DNA from: Platanthera guangdongensis
Lineage: Eukaryota > Streptophyta > Magnoliopsida > Asparagales > Orchidaceae
Assembly (NCBI GenBank): GCA_039583875.1
Contig: CM077162.1
Location: 113,738,589-113,802,588 of the forward strand
Direction: 5' to 3'
Length of the DNA stretch: 64,000 nt
Each line of letters begins with the position of its first letter. Position 1 is the stretch's first letter. Of this stretch, positions 22,188 through 34,884 are shown one piece after another. The notes under the pieces are model-generated. The model worked only from the letters and a program-made list of their open reading frames with translations. It was not told the DNA's origin and made no database searches. The position numbers were made by a program, and so were the translations under genes.

Positions 22188-23523
22188 TGTTGGAACCCTA
22201 TTACTGATTTGGGATAGGATCACTATCATTTGTTTAGGATGATTGTTTTGACCAAATATGTATAGTCTAGGGTCATAGTTTTATTTCTAGGGTTGCTCAT
22301 TAAGAAGAATTCTCGAGAAGTCCAGATTCGACGAACTCAGAATTCTGGTCGACGAATGCTGAGCTCGGTTCGACAAATGTCGAACTCAGTTCGACGAACT
22401 CAGAGTTCTACCTCTGAGTAAAGCTCGACGAACTCTGGGCTCCATTCGACGAACGCTGATCACAACTTAGCAGCCCAACTCAATGAACTCCAGGCTCAGT
22501 TCGACGAACTCCAGGCTCCATTCGACGAACTCCAGGCTTTGCATGATGAACTTCTTGATGTTCGATGATTTCTTTGTAGTGTTCAGGCAGTTTTATATTC
22601 AAAGGCAGAATGATTTTAAATGGCTTAATTTCAGGCTGTTACACTATGATATTTAATGTTAAATATTCTTAATGAATATAGCCGTTTCAGGCAACATTAA
22701 ATAAGGATTTATCACAGAGTTATTAATCTAATTAATTACCAGGACAGTTACAAAATCTCAGAGATTCTTTAGACGTTTCGAAGAATCGTTTCAATTCAAA
22801 TATTTGAATTCTTCTCGAAGATTATATATTCAGAAGATTGCTGCTCAAATGGGTTACTGACTCAGAGTTTAAGGGATACATTCTTACAGATCAAGATATT
22901 TTTAACGGATCTTCTACTTCAATCTTTCAGTGCAAAATATTCAATTAATCAGCATCTTGAAGGCCTACACCATGAAGAAACGTTTCCCCTCCTAATCAAA
23001 AATCTCTACTCAAATCAGGGGGAGGTTTTTGCTTCAACAACATCCACTAAAGTCTTCTCAGAGATAGTTGACAGAGAAGACAACATTAACTTCTTATAGT
23101 TTATTTCTTAAATTGTGTCCAAGGTTATAACTCCCTTCAAAATTTAACCTCTTGGTTCATAAGTCAGCTGATCAAAACAATTAGCTTGGTTTTTGGGCAC
23201 CTGATCAAAAGCTCAAAGGATTGCAAGATATGCCTTAGAAATTAGATCTTCTAATGGCAGCGCACCTGATCAAAAACTTGTAGTGGATTCCTACCAGGGT
23301 GGTAGAAGAGTGGACTAACCAGATTTATTGGGGAGCCACTATAAAAATTCCTTGTATCGTCTGTGTTTGATGCTTTTATTTTTATTTGTGAGCTATGATT
23401 TTTTATCTGTCTATCTATAATATATATCACTTAATTTTCTAAACAGCTCTTAAATAAAATCAAATTTTTAATATACACTATTCACCCCCCTCTAGTGTAA
23501 AATAGATCTATCCCTCACTTTCA
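22188..23523 (+). repeat. 3' LTR of element D (1,336 bp)
   Basis: It begins TGTTGGAACCC directly after the polypurine tract and ends CTCACTTTCA. Near its 3' end it has CTATTCACCCCCC, common in copia LTRs. Palindromic GTTCGACGAAC-type motifs cluster at 22325-22560. It is the same family as the E LTR (25814-27208, opposite strand). Confidence 0.82.
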
Positions 23524-23635
23524 AACACCTTTGTCGAGTCCTCAATCAATATGTCCCGGAGTTTTATAAAAATGCCAAGCTCTGCCATGATGGGGCTGTG
23601 ATCAACACTAAAGTCAAGAACTTCATTTGGGTTAG
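23524..23635 (+). pseudogene. Fragment of a Sirevirus-type third ORF
   Basis: One frame reads LNQYVPEFYKNAKLCHDGAV and on, similar in style to the ORF3 region of H. It abuts the D LTR and is probably the target into which D inserted. It is only about 37 codons long. Confidence 0.4.
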
Positions 23636-24115
23636 GACTACTATTAGGATGTTAGTTTGACCCAACATGTATAGTCTAGGGTCATAGGATTACTTTCTGG
23701 GTTATTGTCTCAAAAGATTTCCACCAGAGAAGCAATTCGACGATAGCAGAATTTAGCTCGATGAAAGTAGAGCTGTGTTCGACGAATGGCGATATCAGTT
23801 CAACGAACTCAGAGTTTCAACTCCAAGTTTAGCTCGACAAACGAATTAAAATGAGTTCGTCGATCTGAGTTCGATGAATGGAAATGAGTTCATCGAACTC
23901 CGTTCACAGAAAAATATTGATTATGTTTTGTGTTCTACGTTCGTCGATCGCAGTTCGACGAATCAAATTATTTTTGTCGAGCGCCATTTGAATGATTATT
24001 ATATTCAAATTCTCTATTCATAGTTCTTCATTCACTGTTCGACGAAAATTGATTATTTCATCGAGCTCAGTTCGACGAATTATTTTGAACGTATTTTTTA
24101 TGAAAATTCTTATTT
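23636..24115 (+). repeat. LTR fragment related to D and E
   Basis: This aligns with the D LTR from about 22212 (GTATAGTCTAGGGTCATAG), then carries diverged GTTCGACGAAC-type palindromes. It stops at about 24115, where minus-strand gag of E begins. No termini or TSD are visible. Confidence 0.6.
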
Positions 24116-25694
24116 TGTTTAGGCTTTTGTGCAACTTCTATGGTTTTATCAAAGTCTTATAATTTTTCTTTAATTTTAGCAGAAACAAATTTTATAGGTG
24201 TAGATAATATATTTTTCTGTAAAGGAATAGGCTTACTAGATGAAGCCCCCAAGCACAGTTTGTCATTAAGCCTGGCATGAATTGTGTTTGTGATATCCAT
24301 CAGTTTGATGCTTCTCTCATTAAGCGATTCTTCAAACTTTTTAGCCTAATTTAACTTGTTTTCTAAAGAGTCTATTTGTTCATTAGCAAATTTTAAATTT
24401 TCTTTAAGTTTAAGGTTTTCTGAAGAAAGATTGTCTAATTCAGTTAATTTCTCTCTGAGAAGTTTTATTTCTTTATCAGATTTTATTAAATCTTTACATA
24501 GTAATTTGACATATAATTTAAACTGATCTGAAGTAAAATCAAGTGAAGCGATTACCAGATCTTCTTTAGATTCTGATTCAGCATCAAAGTTACTGCATGA
24601 TGCATTGATTGCCATCCAGCAGGCTTTCTTAGCCCTTGCTTCTTCTTTATCTTCACTTGAGCTGGATGTAGTTTCAGATTCTGTTTCACTCTATGTTTCA
24701 GCTATAAATCCCCTCTCCTTCTTTTTGTGTTTCCTGGAGGAGGGTTTGTTGGAGTGTTTCCTATAGTATTTTTCTTTCTTCTTATCTTTCTTCTGATTCT
24801 CAGGACATTCTGGGAGAATATGTCCTGGTTTACTACACCCATAACATTCAATTTCTTTAGTGGGAGTTTTATCAAACCTTGGTTTGTCATGGTATCTGGA
24901 AGATCTTTTTCTGAAGTCCTTTCTGGTCATCTTGTAAAATCTCTTGGCCAAGAGACATATAAGATCTTGATTCTGTGGAAGAACTTTTGCCTCTTTTGTT
25001 GCTTGGAAGGCTATGTTCTTCTCTTTCTTTACTACAGGTGGAGTCCTTTGCTAAGCTTTCCTTGTCTTAATGAGCTGCTCATAAGATTTGAGCATGCCCA
25101 ACAAGGTCTTAGTTGAAATTTCATTTAAACTTCTGGCTTCATTGATTGGTCAGATCCTTGAATCCCGTGTGCTAAGAAAATACATGAGGATCTTATCATT
25201 GACCACTGTCAATGTGATATCCTTTTCCAAAGTCTGTTGTTCATTAATGATTAGACTAAGCCTTATGTACATCTCAGCTACTGATTCAGATTCGCCCTTT
25301 TGAAGTTCTCATATTAGGAGATAAGGTGTGACCATCTATCTTTCCTTTCATTAGCAGATACAACAACCATTGTGTTAAGGGAATTCCAGATGTCCATTGC
25401 TGAAGAGCATTCATCAACCTTCTAGAAAATGTCATCTGACATTGTTTGGGCTAGAATGTTCATAGCCTTGACATCAATAATTTTTGCTTTCTTCTTGGTT
25501 TCTGTCCATTCAGGAGGTGGTACATCATTTGTACTTGTTGTTGCCACTGGTAAAGGTGGACCTATCAAGATGGAGTTGTATATATCTTCATCAATAGAGT
25601 TCATATACAGTCTAATCCTTGTCTTCCATAGTGGAAACTTATTTAGATTACACACCGGAGGTCTAGTGCTTGAATATTCCTTATTTTGTGCCAT
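24116..25694 (-). pseudogene. gag: gag of Sirevirus-like element E (broken, truncated)
   Basis: This minus-strand copia gag starts at the ATG at 25694. The N-terminal FPLWKTRIRLYM motif is typical of copia gag. A zinc knuckle CYGCSKPGHILPEC with a lysine-rich flank lies at about 24790-24860. A coiled-coil-like region rich in Leu, Glu and Lys lies at 24346-24615. Frameshifts and stops separate these blocks, and the sequence ends abruptly at 24115, so protease, integrase and RT are missing. The product would have packaged element RNA. Confidence 0.75.
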
Positions 25695-25775
25695 GATAGA
25701 TAATATAACCTATAGATACAATAAGATCTATCAGTATCTGTTGGTTCAGGTGTTAGCCTGTAAAACCAAAGAACC

Positions 25776-25812
25776 TCCTCTGATACTAATTTAAAGTGGC
25801 CTCTGATACTAA
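25776..25812 (-). promoter_or_regulatory. Duplicated primer-binding-site-like sequence of E
   Basis: On the minus strand TTAGTATCAGAGG occurs twice, at about 25801-25812 and 25776-25788, as a short tandem duplication beside the LTR end. It resembles the initiator tRNA-Met complement with mismatches. Confidence 0.55.
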
Positions 25813-25813
25813 T

Positions 25814-27208
25814 TGTAAGAGAGGGATAGATCTACTTTACATTAGAGGGGGTGGGGGGGTGAATAGGGTATTTGAAAAACTTTAATTTATTTTTATAACG
25901 GATTTAAAAACTAGTAATATATATATATATATATCTATATATATAGAATTAATCACAGGTCACAAATAAAGAGAATAACAATCACGGGCGACACAAGGAA
26001 ATTTATAGTGGTTCCCCAATAAAACTATGTACATCCACTCTTCGACCACCCTGGTAGGAATCCACTACAAGTTTTTGATCAGGTTCCCTACCACCACAAG
26101 TTTCTGCTCAGGTTCCCTGCCACCATAAGATCTATTTTTTAAGGGAGATCTAGCAACCCTTTGAGCTTTTGAGCAGGTGCCCAAAAACCAAACTAAGTCT
26201 TTTGATCAGGTGACTTAAGAACCAAGGGGATTAACTTTTGAAGGGAGTTATAACCTTGTACACATTTTATGAAAATAAACTAAAATTTGATAATATCTTC
26301 TCTTTCAAGATTCTCTGAGAAGACTGGTGGATTGATGTTGAAGCAAAAATGCTCCCACTAATTTGAGTAGAGTGTGTGATCAGGAGAGGGAGTCTTTTCT
26401 TCAGGGTGTAGGCCTTCTTGTATCTGAGAGACTTTGCACAAGCAGAGACTGAAGATCTAATTCTATAAGAATATGTGTTGATCTGCAAGTCTCTAAGTTA
26501 GTATCTCTAAGTCTGTAAGCTTGAGGAAACAATCTTCTATACATATATATAGAATGCTAAGAGGAATTCAAACATTTGAATTAATCGATACTGAAACATC
26601 CGAGGAATTCTCGAGAATGGTAACTGTCTTGGAAATTGATTAGCTTTAACCTCTGTGATATATCCATATTTAATGCTTCCTCTAAACGGCTATATTTGTT
26701 AGAATATTTTGCATTAAATATCAGAGTCATAGTTGTCTGCAATTAACCCTTTAAATTATCCCGCCTTCAGAATATATAACACCCTGAAATTAAACCTGAA
26801 ACTGCTCTACCTTCTATAAATAAAACTGCCTAAAATACTGCAAAACATTAGTCGAACTCAGCAAGCATTTCGTTGACCTGAGCCCGGAGTTCATTGAACT
26901 GAATCTTTTTATTTATCGACCTGAGCTTAGAGTTCGTAGAGCTAAGCTTGACTTTCATCGAGCTGAGTTTCTGAGTAGAGATCGGAGTTCGTCGACCGGA
27001 GCTCAACATTCGTCGAGCTAAACTTAAAAGTTAAGACTCCGATTCGTCGAACTGAGCATGTCGTTCCTCAAACGTAGCTCTGCTTTCATCGACCGTAGTT
27101 TTGCCTTTGTCGAACTGATTTTCTGCATTCGTCTAACTGATTTTTTGCTGGAGTTCTTCTAAGGCAATAACCATGGAAATAACCTATGACCCAAGACTAT
27201 ACAAGGTG
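25814..27208 (-). repeat. 5' LTR of element E (truncated at its start)
   Basis: This minus-strand LTR is homologous to the D LTR. It ends CTCTCTTACA next to the PBS, and TATTCACCCCCC lies near the end. Palindromic TCGACGAA/TTCGTCGA units are at about 26850-27150. Similarity to the D LTR stops at about 27208 before the expected TGTTGG start, so G or a deletion removed its first part. A TA run lies at 25917-25945. Confidence 0.75.
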
Positions 27209-28158
27209 GTACCCACCTTATTTGCATGTCTGCACCCCTCTTTTATGAGTTCACTATCTCTTTGGTCGAATTATCACCGGGCGATCTTCTCTCTCAGCTT
27301 CGTCTTCTCATCTCCCTCAAAAACAGTGGTTGGATACCTCTCGCCAACTCTAAACTCCAACATCTATACTTTGTCCTCAGCCAACAGGTCGTCAAAAGCG
27401 GGCTAGATAGCCCCTGATAGAGACTTGTTAATTTCATCAAGCATTTTCAAGTTATCAGAATTTTGGATCATCTCATCAGTAAAGAGATAAATTGTGGAAA
27501 CCGGCGTCTCACAGCCTAGAGCGGTAGTCTCAGGAGTAATAAAGCATGACTCAAGAGCCTCCTTATCTAGTGGTTGGAATTGCAAGCTTGATGCTCCAAC
27601 CCGGATAGAGACATTTGGATCCTTCATTGAGCGGAGTTTCTTTTGTACATGCTTTGCAACATAGGACTTATCCCTTTTTTCTTTTTATCTCAAAATTTCC
27701 TTATAGCCCCTTCTCCATTCTGTCCGCAATGGCCTGGATAATGATCCACAGTCCTTCAAAGTGTTGACAATCACCAGCACGCTAGAGAGTTTTTTCACAT
27801 ATGCCATGGGAGAAGTTATCTTTGTTAAAGAAGTCTCAGTCTCTGTGGACTTCCCCTACTAGATTCACCTGTAGCGCGAATAGGAGTTTTCGTCTTCTTG
27901 AGAATTTTCTTTATCTTAGTATGCACCTTTGCCTTGTTTTCCCTCGAAGAGACTTGGGTAAGAAGTCTTTCAATTCCATCCATTGCGGACTGGAAAATGT
28001 TAACCGCAAGATGTGAGTACTGACTCGTGGCGTTCAAAGTTTTCCAAAACTGTAGAGCTTTCAGATATATTTATAGCGCCAGTAGCATTAAAGGCAGTTG
28101 CGATTTCGGGGTTAATGGAATATTTTTGAAATTTCCTGAAATTTAAAAATATGCGGGG
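27209..28158 (-). pseudogene. Unidentified minus-strand coding region, possibly an antisense ORF of a Tat-lineage element
   Basis: A broken reading frame on the minus strand reads from about 28158 (FRKFQKYSINPEIATAFNA) through blocks at 27825-28037 (basic, KVHTKIKKILKKTKT), 27403-27800 and 27209-27400 (KKLREKIAR-like). It has roughly 300 codons in total, with at least one frameshift and several stops. No domain is recognised. It ends next to an LTR of opposite orientation (28163-28866). Tat-lineage gypsy elements are known to carry antisense ORFs between pol and the 3' LTR, so that is my best guess. A host-derived gene fragment is the main alternative. Confidence 0.4.
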
Positions 28159-28162
28159 ATCA

Positions 28163-28866
28163 TGTTAACCCCAGAGTACACAACTAGTTCTCAACATAGT
28201 AGCCAGGTCATCGCAGTCTCCTATCTAAGACTACACAGGCATCTAGCTCACGATCTCCAGGCCGCCTCTTAGCCTAGCAAGTAGCCTCCTAGTCTTGCGA
28301 ACTGTACGGGTCACCTTCATTAATGGCGTACAAATGGCCCAAGCTTCTCAGGTCGGCCATTTCCTAGATAGCATCTGATCGGATAAGAACTCAAGGTCGC
28401 AAGGTCCAGACCACCACCTTTGGGCGGACTGGAAGTTTGAATTTTTCTTTTCTTTTGTATCACATCACCTCTGCCTGGTTCGTCTGTACCCCGGGCGGGC
28501 AGTTATTTTAGCAATTCCTGTATGGGTAGTCCCCTTAGCCTATAAATAGGAAGAGCGGCATTCCCAAAGCATGCTAACTTGAACCCAGGAGCCCACCTAT
28601 TAAAGGCTACGGACTTAACTCTCAGGCTTTGCGGTATGCTGCTTGTACAACTCTCTTCTTTTTATAACTTCCCTATAACTACATCTTTTCTATCAAAGGA
28701 AGGCTCATCACAAGGGAGGCATTCGTCGTGATGGGGGAAGTCTTGTGTTGTTGCGACCTGTGGCTCTAGTTGTTTTCTTTCACTCGACCGCTAGTAATCA
28801 ACTACTTGTAGTTTTCTCTTCCCTCTTTTTCCCTAGGAGTCTTGAAGTGAATTTCAAGCACCAACA
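28163..28866 (+). repeat. Candidate 3' or solo LTR of element G (704 bp)
   Basis: TGTTAACCCC opens and CACCAACA closes this stretch. A purine-rich GCGGGGA lies just before it and a perfect TATAAATA at 28541-28548. Its right end coincides exactly with the abrupt break in the copia integrase of F at 28867, supporting a true terminus. No matching TSD is seen (GATCA left, TTAGC right), so the left side has been rearranged. Confidence 0.5.
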
Positions 28867-31800
28867 TTAGCAAATTGAGTCTGCTGAGGTCTTCCATTAT
28901 TTAAAAGTTAACATTTGCATCCAAAGATCCTGAAATATGAAATATTTGGTTTTTTTCCCTGTAAAAATTCATATAGAATTTTCGTATAGGACTTGTTGAT
29001 AGAGGCCATGTTTAGAACACAACAAGTTGTATTGATTGCCTCAACCAAAAAATACCTTAGCAGTGAGGAATCACTAAGCATTGTTTTGCTAACCTCTATT
29101 AAAGTCCCGTTCTTTCTCTCAGTCACTCCATTTTGTTGTGTATTTTGGGGAGAGGAGAAGTCCTGGGAGATACCTTGCTCTTGACAAAATTTTGTCATAG
29201 CCCTAGATTGAAATTTGATGCCATGGTCATTTTTTACTTTGACACAGAATATTTCATCTCATTGTGGACTGCGTTGACAAAAATAATAAAGACATCCATG
29301 GTATCTAATTTCCTCCTAAGGAGGAATACCCATGTAAACCAAGAGTGATCATCTATAATTACAAAGGAGTACAACTTCCCTCATAAACACTGAATGGAAT
29401 ATATCCAAATAGATCCATATATAATAGATAAAGACATCTTACAGAGTCTTTGGAGCCAATTCTCTTAAAGGTGTCCCTAGTTTGCTTGCCCATTTGGCAT
29501 GCAAAATTGGGGCCCTCTTTAATACATTTGAGATTAGGACTATCTCTAACTAAGTTTTCAGAAAAGAGTTTGTTAAATTTTTTGTAGTTAATTTGAGCGA
29601 GTCCCTTGTTGCCATTGAACACAAAAAGACTCTTTCTCATTAGCTACCAGACATACTGGAGTGGAAGAATTATGATAAATAAAATCTAAGCAATAGACAT
29701 TGCCACTCATAGTTCTTGAGAGAATAATCTCCAAGTCAACTAACTTTTTGATCAAACACTTGTCATTATGGAACTAAATGACATAGCCTAAGCCACATAG
29801 TTGAATTATACTTATGCAGTTTTATTGTAATCCCTCCATATATTCTACAATTGTAATTGAGACTATGATATTGAAAATTATACCATAGACTTTGGTGACT
29901 CCCCTATCAGAACCTCCAAAAATGACCTTAGGTCCAAGCTTTACAGGAGTGTAATCCTTGAGAAGACTTCTAATCCCAGTCATATGCCTAGAACACCCTT
30001 TGTCCAATACCAAATTTTCTTTAGGTTGGAAATTGAACTAACCTTCAAGATAGAATTCATTTTACCTTTGGATCCCAGCTGAATTTGGGTGCTAAATTAT
30101 TTTTTGCAGTAAAAACAACAATTTTGTTGGGAGAAATTATAGCAGGGAAGCTCTTTTTTTCCTGTGGCATAGATGGATTGTGCCAACATTTTATGGCAAA
30201 GTGTCTGACTTTATCATAACACCAACACTAAAATATGTTATACCTTCTCTTCTAAACATTCTTGGAAGATGATTGGGTATGAAAATATCCATTTATAGTA
30301 TAGAAAGAACATGCATTTTTCCTATCTCTATCAGTAATCTCCAGGTTGTGTGCTCAATGATAACTATTCTTACTCAGCGATATCGGCTTGATAGCAATAG
30401 ATGTCAGCTTGTTAGATGACATTGTGTTAATGACATATGATATTGCCTTTTGAGAGTGAGTTAATGTTTTACCAACAACCTGCTTCTTTACTAGAAAGGG
30501 TTGGGAAGATGCCACTTCTTTACCCTTGAGTGTAGGGTTACTCAACCTCATACCTTTTCTGCCTCCACAGTTAGGTGCACTATTGCCCTTACTATAGGAA
30601 TTTCCACTCTTTTAGTGACATTCATACTATTATGGTCATACATATTAGAAGGATGTAAAACCTTATGAAAGGTTGTTTGATGTTTATTATCAATTACCTT
30701 TCCGTTAGCCTTCGCTGTTACTGCTTCTACTGCCTTCCTATTGAAGCCCACTCCCCTCTTTATTCCTTGGGAAGTGAAAGAGTCAATAATGGGTAGCACA
30801 GACCATGGCTTTGAAAACCGACCCACTATCTTCCTCTCCTTGAGAAGATCATTCTCAAATTTATTAACGAGTCTTTCATTTTGAATTCTTATTTCAGTAT
30901 GCTTGTCAATGATCACATTGAACTCAAATGAATTAGAGGTCGTTTGATGGAAAAATCCATCTTTCCTCAAGCTCAACCTTAAGAGATCTGAGAAGTTTAA
31001 GCTCTTTAGCTTGCTTCTAAGCAAACTTCTTGCTTTTACCGAAGTCTTCAAGGAGGGCAACATACTTGTCAATCAATTGATTGACATTAAACTCAGAGTC
31101 TGATCCATCCTCATCACTAGATGGAGTGAATGTTTCAGATTCCAGGCCTATCTCATTATTAGATTCTTAAAAACACATGTTAAGAATTATTACATCATCA
31201 GGATCAGATTGGTTTTGATTGTCTTCATCTGTTATGGCTATCAAACTATAAATTTCTTCTTCTTCCTCATCTACACTATCTGAATGTGACAATGGAGCCC
31301 TGATGCCAATCCTTGCAGAAGGTGCATCCTCTTCTTCATCTCCAGTAAATAGCCTAATATAGTCTTTCTCTTCTTCTAACTCAAAATATGTTGAGTCACT
31401 TTGATTCCACCTCTTCTTCTTCTTGGCAAGGAAAGTATTTTTAGACTTATTTCCCTTGTACTGCTTCTTATCAGCAGAAGCAACTTTCTCTTTTCGTTTC
31501 ATAAGGCAATCAACTATAACATGCTCTGGTCTGCTGCAACAATAATAAACAATAATGGAGGAAACATGTTTACAAGGTTGAGAATTATACCTTCCCCCTT
31601 TGGGGTCCTTCCTGGTTCTATCAGATTTGTTGTAGTCCTTGTAATTGGAGGAAGAGGTGGTTTTCTCTTCCATTGCTTCCACTTCATCATATTCTTGAAT
31701 TTCCGAGGGAAGGTAGCAAACTCTCCATCTGACATTTCAACATTAGATGTGCTGGGCTCAGAAGATTCTGGCTCAATCCCTTTTCTGGGAGGAGAGGGGA

Positions 31801-32548
31801 TTCTCTCCTTATTTTTCTTTGAGCACTCAACCTTGAGGTCCATTGAATTCTCCCTCTGGTGTGACCTGGTGGCAGTATCCTCCTCTTTCCTTGCATTTAG
31901 TTACATCTCATAAGAGAGCATCTTCCAAAATAGAGTGTGTGGATGAATATTAGCCAGGTTGCCCATCTTCTTGATGACACAAATCTTGTGATCATAATCT
32001 CTAGTTAGATATCTAAGGAACTTTTCCTTAAGCTCATCATTAGTGAAGACCCTTCCATAGGTCTCCAAATTATTTATTGTTTTGAAGAACCTTTCATAGC
32101 ACTTAGCTGTGTTATCCTTGCTGCTCTGCATAAAGGCTTCATATTCTTAGTTGAGCATGAATTTTCCATCATCTCTAACTTCCTCAGTACCTTCTATATA
32201 CATAATAAGTGTATCCCACATCTCTTTTACTGTCTGGCAGTGGAACAAGTTTTAGAAGGTGGAATCATCAATTGCACCAACTATAATATTGTTTGCTCTC
32301 TTATCCATAGTAGTCAGTACAATCTCATCCCTTGTCATGTCAGCAAACTTCTTAGGGACTCAGAGATTTGGATCAATGGTGGAGGCCTTCATGGGGATGA
32401 AGGGCCCCTCCTCAACTATAATAAAGATCCAATGGTCTGATGCTTCCATGAAAATCTTTACCATTTACTTCTATATGCTAAAGTTATATTTTCTGCATAT
32501 GTGGAGCTTCATAGAGATCAACTCCTTATGGTTATCAGCTAAAGACAT
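28867..32548 (-). pseudogene. gag-pol: gag to integrase of copia element F (broken, truncated)
   Basis: This minus-strand Ty1/copia polyprotein remnant runs from the ATG at 32548. Gag lies at 31167-32548 with several stops. A degraded zinc knuckle (CCSRPEHVIVDC) is followed by Glu/Asp-rich sequence. A coiled, Lys-rich gag/linker region lies at 30354-31072. Protease has LDKGCSRHMTG at about 29960-30010 (usual LDSGC changed to LDKGC). The pre-integrase zinc region lies at 29359-29640, and the integrase core with QQNGVTERKNGTLIE at 28908-29198. It ends in integrase at 28867, directly against the G LTR. RT and RNase H are missing. Frameshifts and stops are frequent, so it is old. Confidence 0.82.
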
Positions 32549-32642
32549 GTTGGTAAGATAGACTAACCTTGTAGGATCTAGATTAGATTGGTAAGTATTA
32601 TTCTAACCAACCTTCATCTGATACCTCTTGAAATATTGATGA

Positions 32643-33972
32643 TGTTGGTAGACTATATCACTTAGAGGGTGGGGGAGTGAATAAGTTCACTTGCTATATA
32701 ATGACCTCTTTTTGGATCTATTAGATATATACAAATGTAAGAACCATAATCAGAATAACCACAACACACACCATTTTATAGTGGTTACCTAGAGTATGGG
32801 TACATTCATTCTCCCTCTACTCCTATTTATCAGTGTGTTAGACTCAATAAACTCCTCCAAAACTCAGATCCAAGTGCTTATAACTCAGACTCCTCAGAAT
32901 CTCTTAGTCTACTTCCAGACCCTACCTCAGGCTCACCAGCCCTAACTCAGGGTACTTCAACTCCTGCAGCTCAGAGACCCAACTGCTCTCCTACCTCATA
33001 TCTTCATAAAGATCCTACCTCATGCACACATGCCCTACCTCATGCAAAACTCCTATAACTCAGGAAAAAGCCTTACACAAGAGAGTAAATAATGATTATG
33101 ACTAAAGAATCTATAGATTTGACCTTCATATATATCAGAGTCTTTAGTTGGCTTTGTTATGGAATCAATATCTTAAAGTAACCCCTAACAAGATGATCTT
33201 CAGGTAGTACAGATTTAGGTCTCTTCTACTTGATATTCCTCTGTGACATTAAGAAGATCTAACTGGATTCTTGAAGCTTGACTCCTCCATGCCCTTTCTG
33301 AACTTCACCACAGAGAGCTTACTTAGTGAAAGTGTGCCGCTTCTTGTATGGTAGGATTGAGCAAGGTCAAAATTTTTGTTCCATTGCCTTAACTTTTCTT
33401 TAAATACCTTTAACATTTTAACGATCCTTAGATTAGAAAATGTCATGTCAAAGGATGGACAAGAGTAGAAAGATCTGACAAGACTTTCGGCGCCACCGCT
33501 ACTTTTGAAATACTGCCTCTGCGTGTGCTCAATGGTAAAAAAACCATGACAGCACGATATCATTAAAAAGATTCTTCCTTCTCGACGATATATACCTTAG
33601 CGCTGAATTCTGCCTCTTCCTTCGCCTTCTCCAAAATACCTACTCAAAGCTTTACACGAATACGCCGATGTCGGGGATAACCATATACATATCTCAACGA
33701 TATTACCCTTAGAGATTGATGTTTGTTCTGCTATTTCTTTGGGATGATACCATCTTGAGGGACTCCACGTTCAAGTTCATACCTTTGAGAATCCTTTATG
33801 TATCTCAACTATACAGCTCCATTTGCACTAACTCTTCTCTAAACCTATTTTAGAGATAATAGATAATACTTGCATAATCATAAAACATTTATGCTGTCAA
33901 ATACAATATGCTCTTATCATTCAATGTGATGCTTCTTCAAATCTTTGAATATAACGGGCAATATTCCCAACA
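32643..33972 (-). repeat. 5' LTR of element F (1,330 bp)
   Basis: On the minus strand it starts TGTTGGGAATATTG (33972) and ends CTACCAACA (32643), with terminal inverted repeats TGTTGG/CCAACA. ATTCACTCCCCCACCCTC lies near the end. Repeated CCTACCTCA/CCTAACTCA units occur at about 32920-33060. The downstream PBS-like AGGTATCAGATG is degenerate and offset. Confidence 0.82.
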
Positions 33973-34198
33973 CTCGACAACCTCTCAGGCGAACACTGTA
34001 TAGTATTCGTGGGCACCCCATGGGATTATTATTGTGATCGGCGCGGACAATCAGTAGGCGACCTTCAGCTAGATTCTCAGATTGCAGTTCGGAAAATCCG
34101 GTATATAGTACGTGCGGACGCTACAGCCAATCCCGCCTAAACATTTCTCCTTCGATCCAGCTCAAGCATCACCACGTGGTTTTGTGTAGTCCTGTGAA
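33973..34198. other. Unassigned spacer, 226 bp
   Basis: This stretch lies between the F LTR and the H LTR. It has higher GC than its neighbours, no open frame, and no similarity to any other part of the window that I can see. It may be older host DNA or a fragment of an unrecognised repeat. Confidence 0.5.
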
Positions 34199-34763
34199 TG
34201 TTTGTTTTAGGATTGAGAGTGACCTACAGGGGGGGTGAATAGGTCCAATTTTAAGCGTGGCTACTTTTTAGATTCAGAGATATACTTTCTTTATATCTAT
34301 TACGCAGTTAGATAAAACAAGATAAACAAAAATGTAACTTAAAACTATCACAGCACAGCAATCACAGCACAGTACACACAGTTTTATAGTGTTTTCCCAG
34401 TCTATGGGTACATCCACTTTCCCCCTTCGCCTATCTAGCAAAGAACTAGATTCGTCCAAACTCCTTTTTCTTCATTTACTCAGATCCACAGATCTTATAG
34501 CTCAGAACCCAGCTGTCTCTTATAATTCAGACTATACAAGTCTTATCACTCAGATCACCAAGATCCTACACCTCAAGTTCTTCCCAAGAACTCCACCTCA
34601 GAATTAATCCACACTCCTACTCTTGAGGAAAATCCTGTCCTACACCTCAGAACATACAGTTCCTACAACTCAGAGAAATTCCCACTTCTCCTACCTCAGG
34701 CAATTCCTACCCTACCTCAACCTTTAAAATACAGGCTAACAACTTAGAGAAAATGATTCCCAT
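34199..34763 (-). repeat. 3' LTR of Sirevirus H, left piece
   Basis: This is the end of the minus-strand H LTR (CACCCCCCCTGTAGGTCAC near the terminus, closing AAACAAACA at 34199). It is cut at CCCAT (34759-34763) by insertion of C and resumes at 53238/53243. It contains repeated CTACCTCA/CTCAGA-type words but no coding sequence. Confidence 0.75.
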
Positions 34764-34884
34764 TGTAATGTCCCAATTCGTGCTAGGCTCCCATGCGAGT
34801 TTTGAGTCAGGAGGGCAGGCTTGAGTTCAGGAAAGTGGAGGAAAAAGGGCGGCACTTGTGAATTGGAGAAGTTAGTCCAGAGCA

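Larger units (their letters stand above)
20115..23523 (+). mobile_element. Element D: Sirevirus-like Ty1/copia, 3' end
   Basis: This is the remnant of a + strand copia element cut on the left by insertion of A. It contains the third ORF, a polypurine tract (AATAGGGGGAGAT, 22174-22187) and a complete 3' LTR. RT, integrase and gag should lie left of A, outside the window. A third ORF between RNase H and the 3' LTR is a hallmark of Sireviruses. Confidence 0.75.

Noticed and set aside
27209..28866. Endogenous pararetrovirus with its own promoter
   Set aside because: The TATA box and the coding-like frame lie on opposite strands and the TG...CA borders fit an LTR; no capsid, movement or RT motif is visible.
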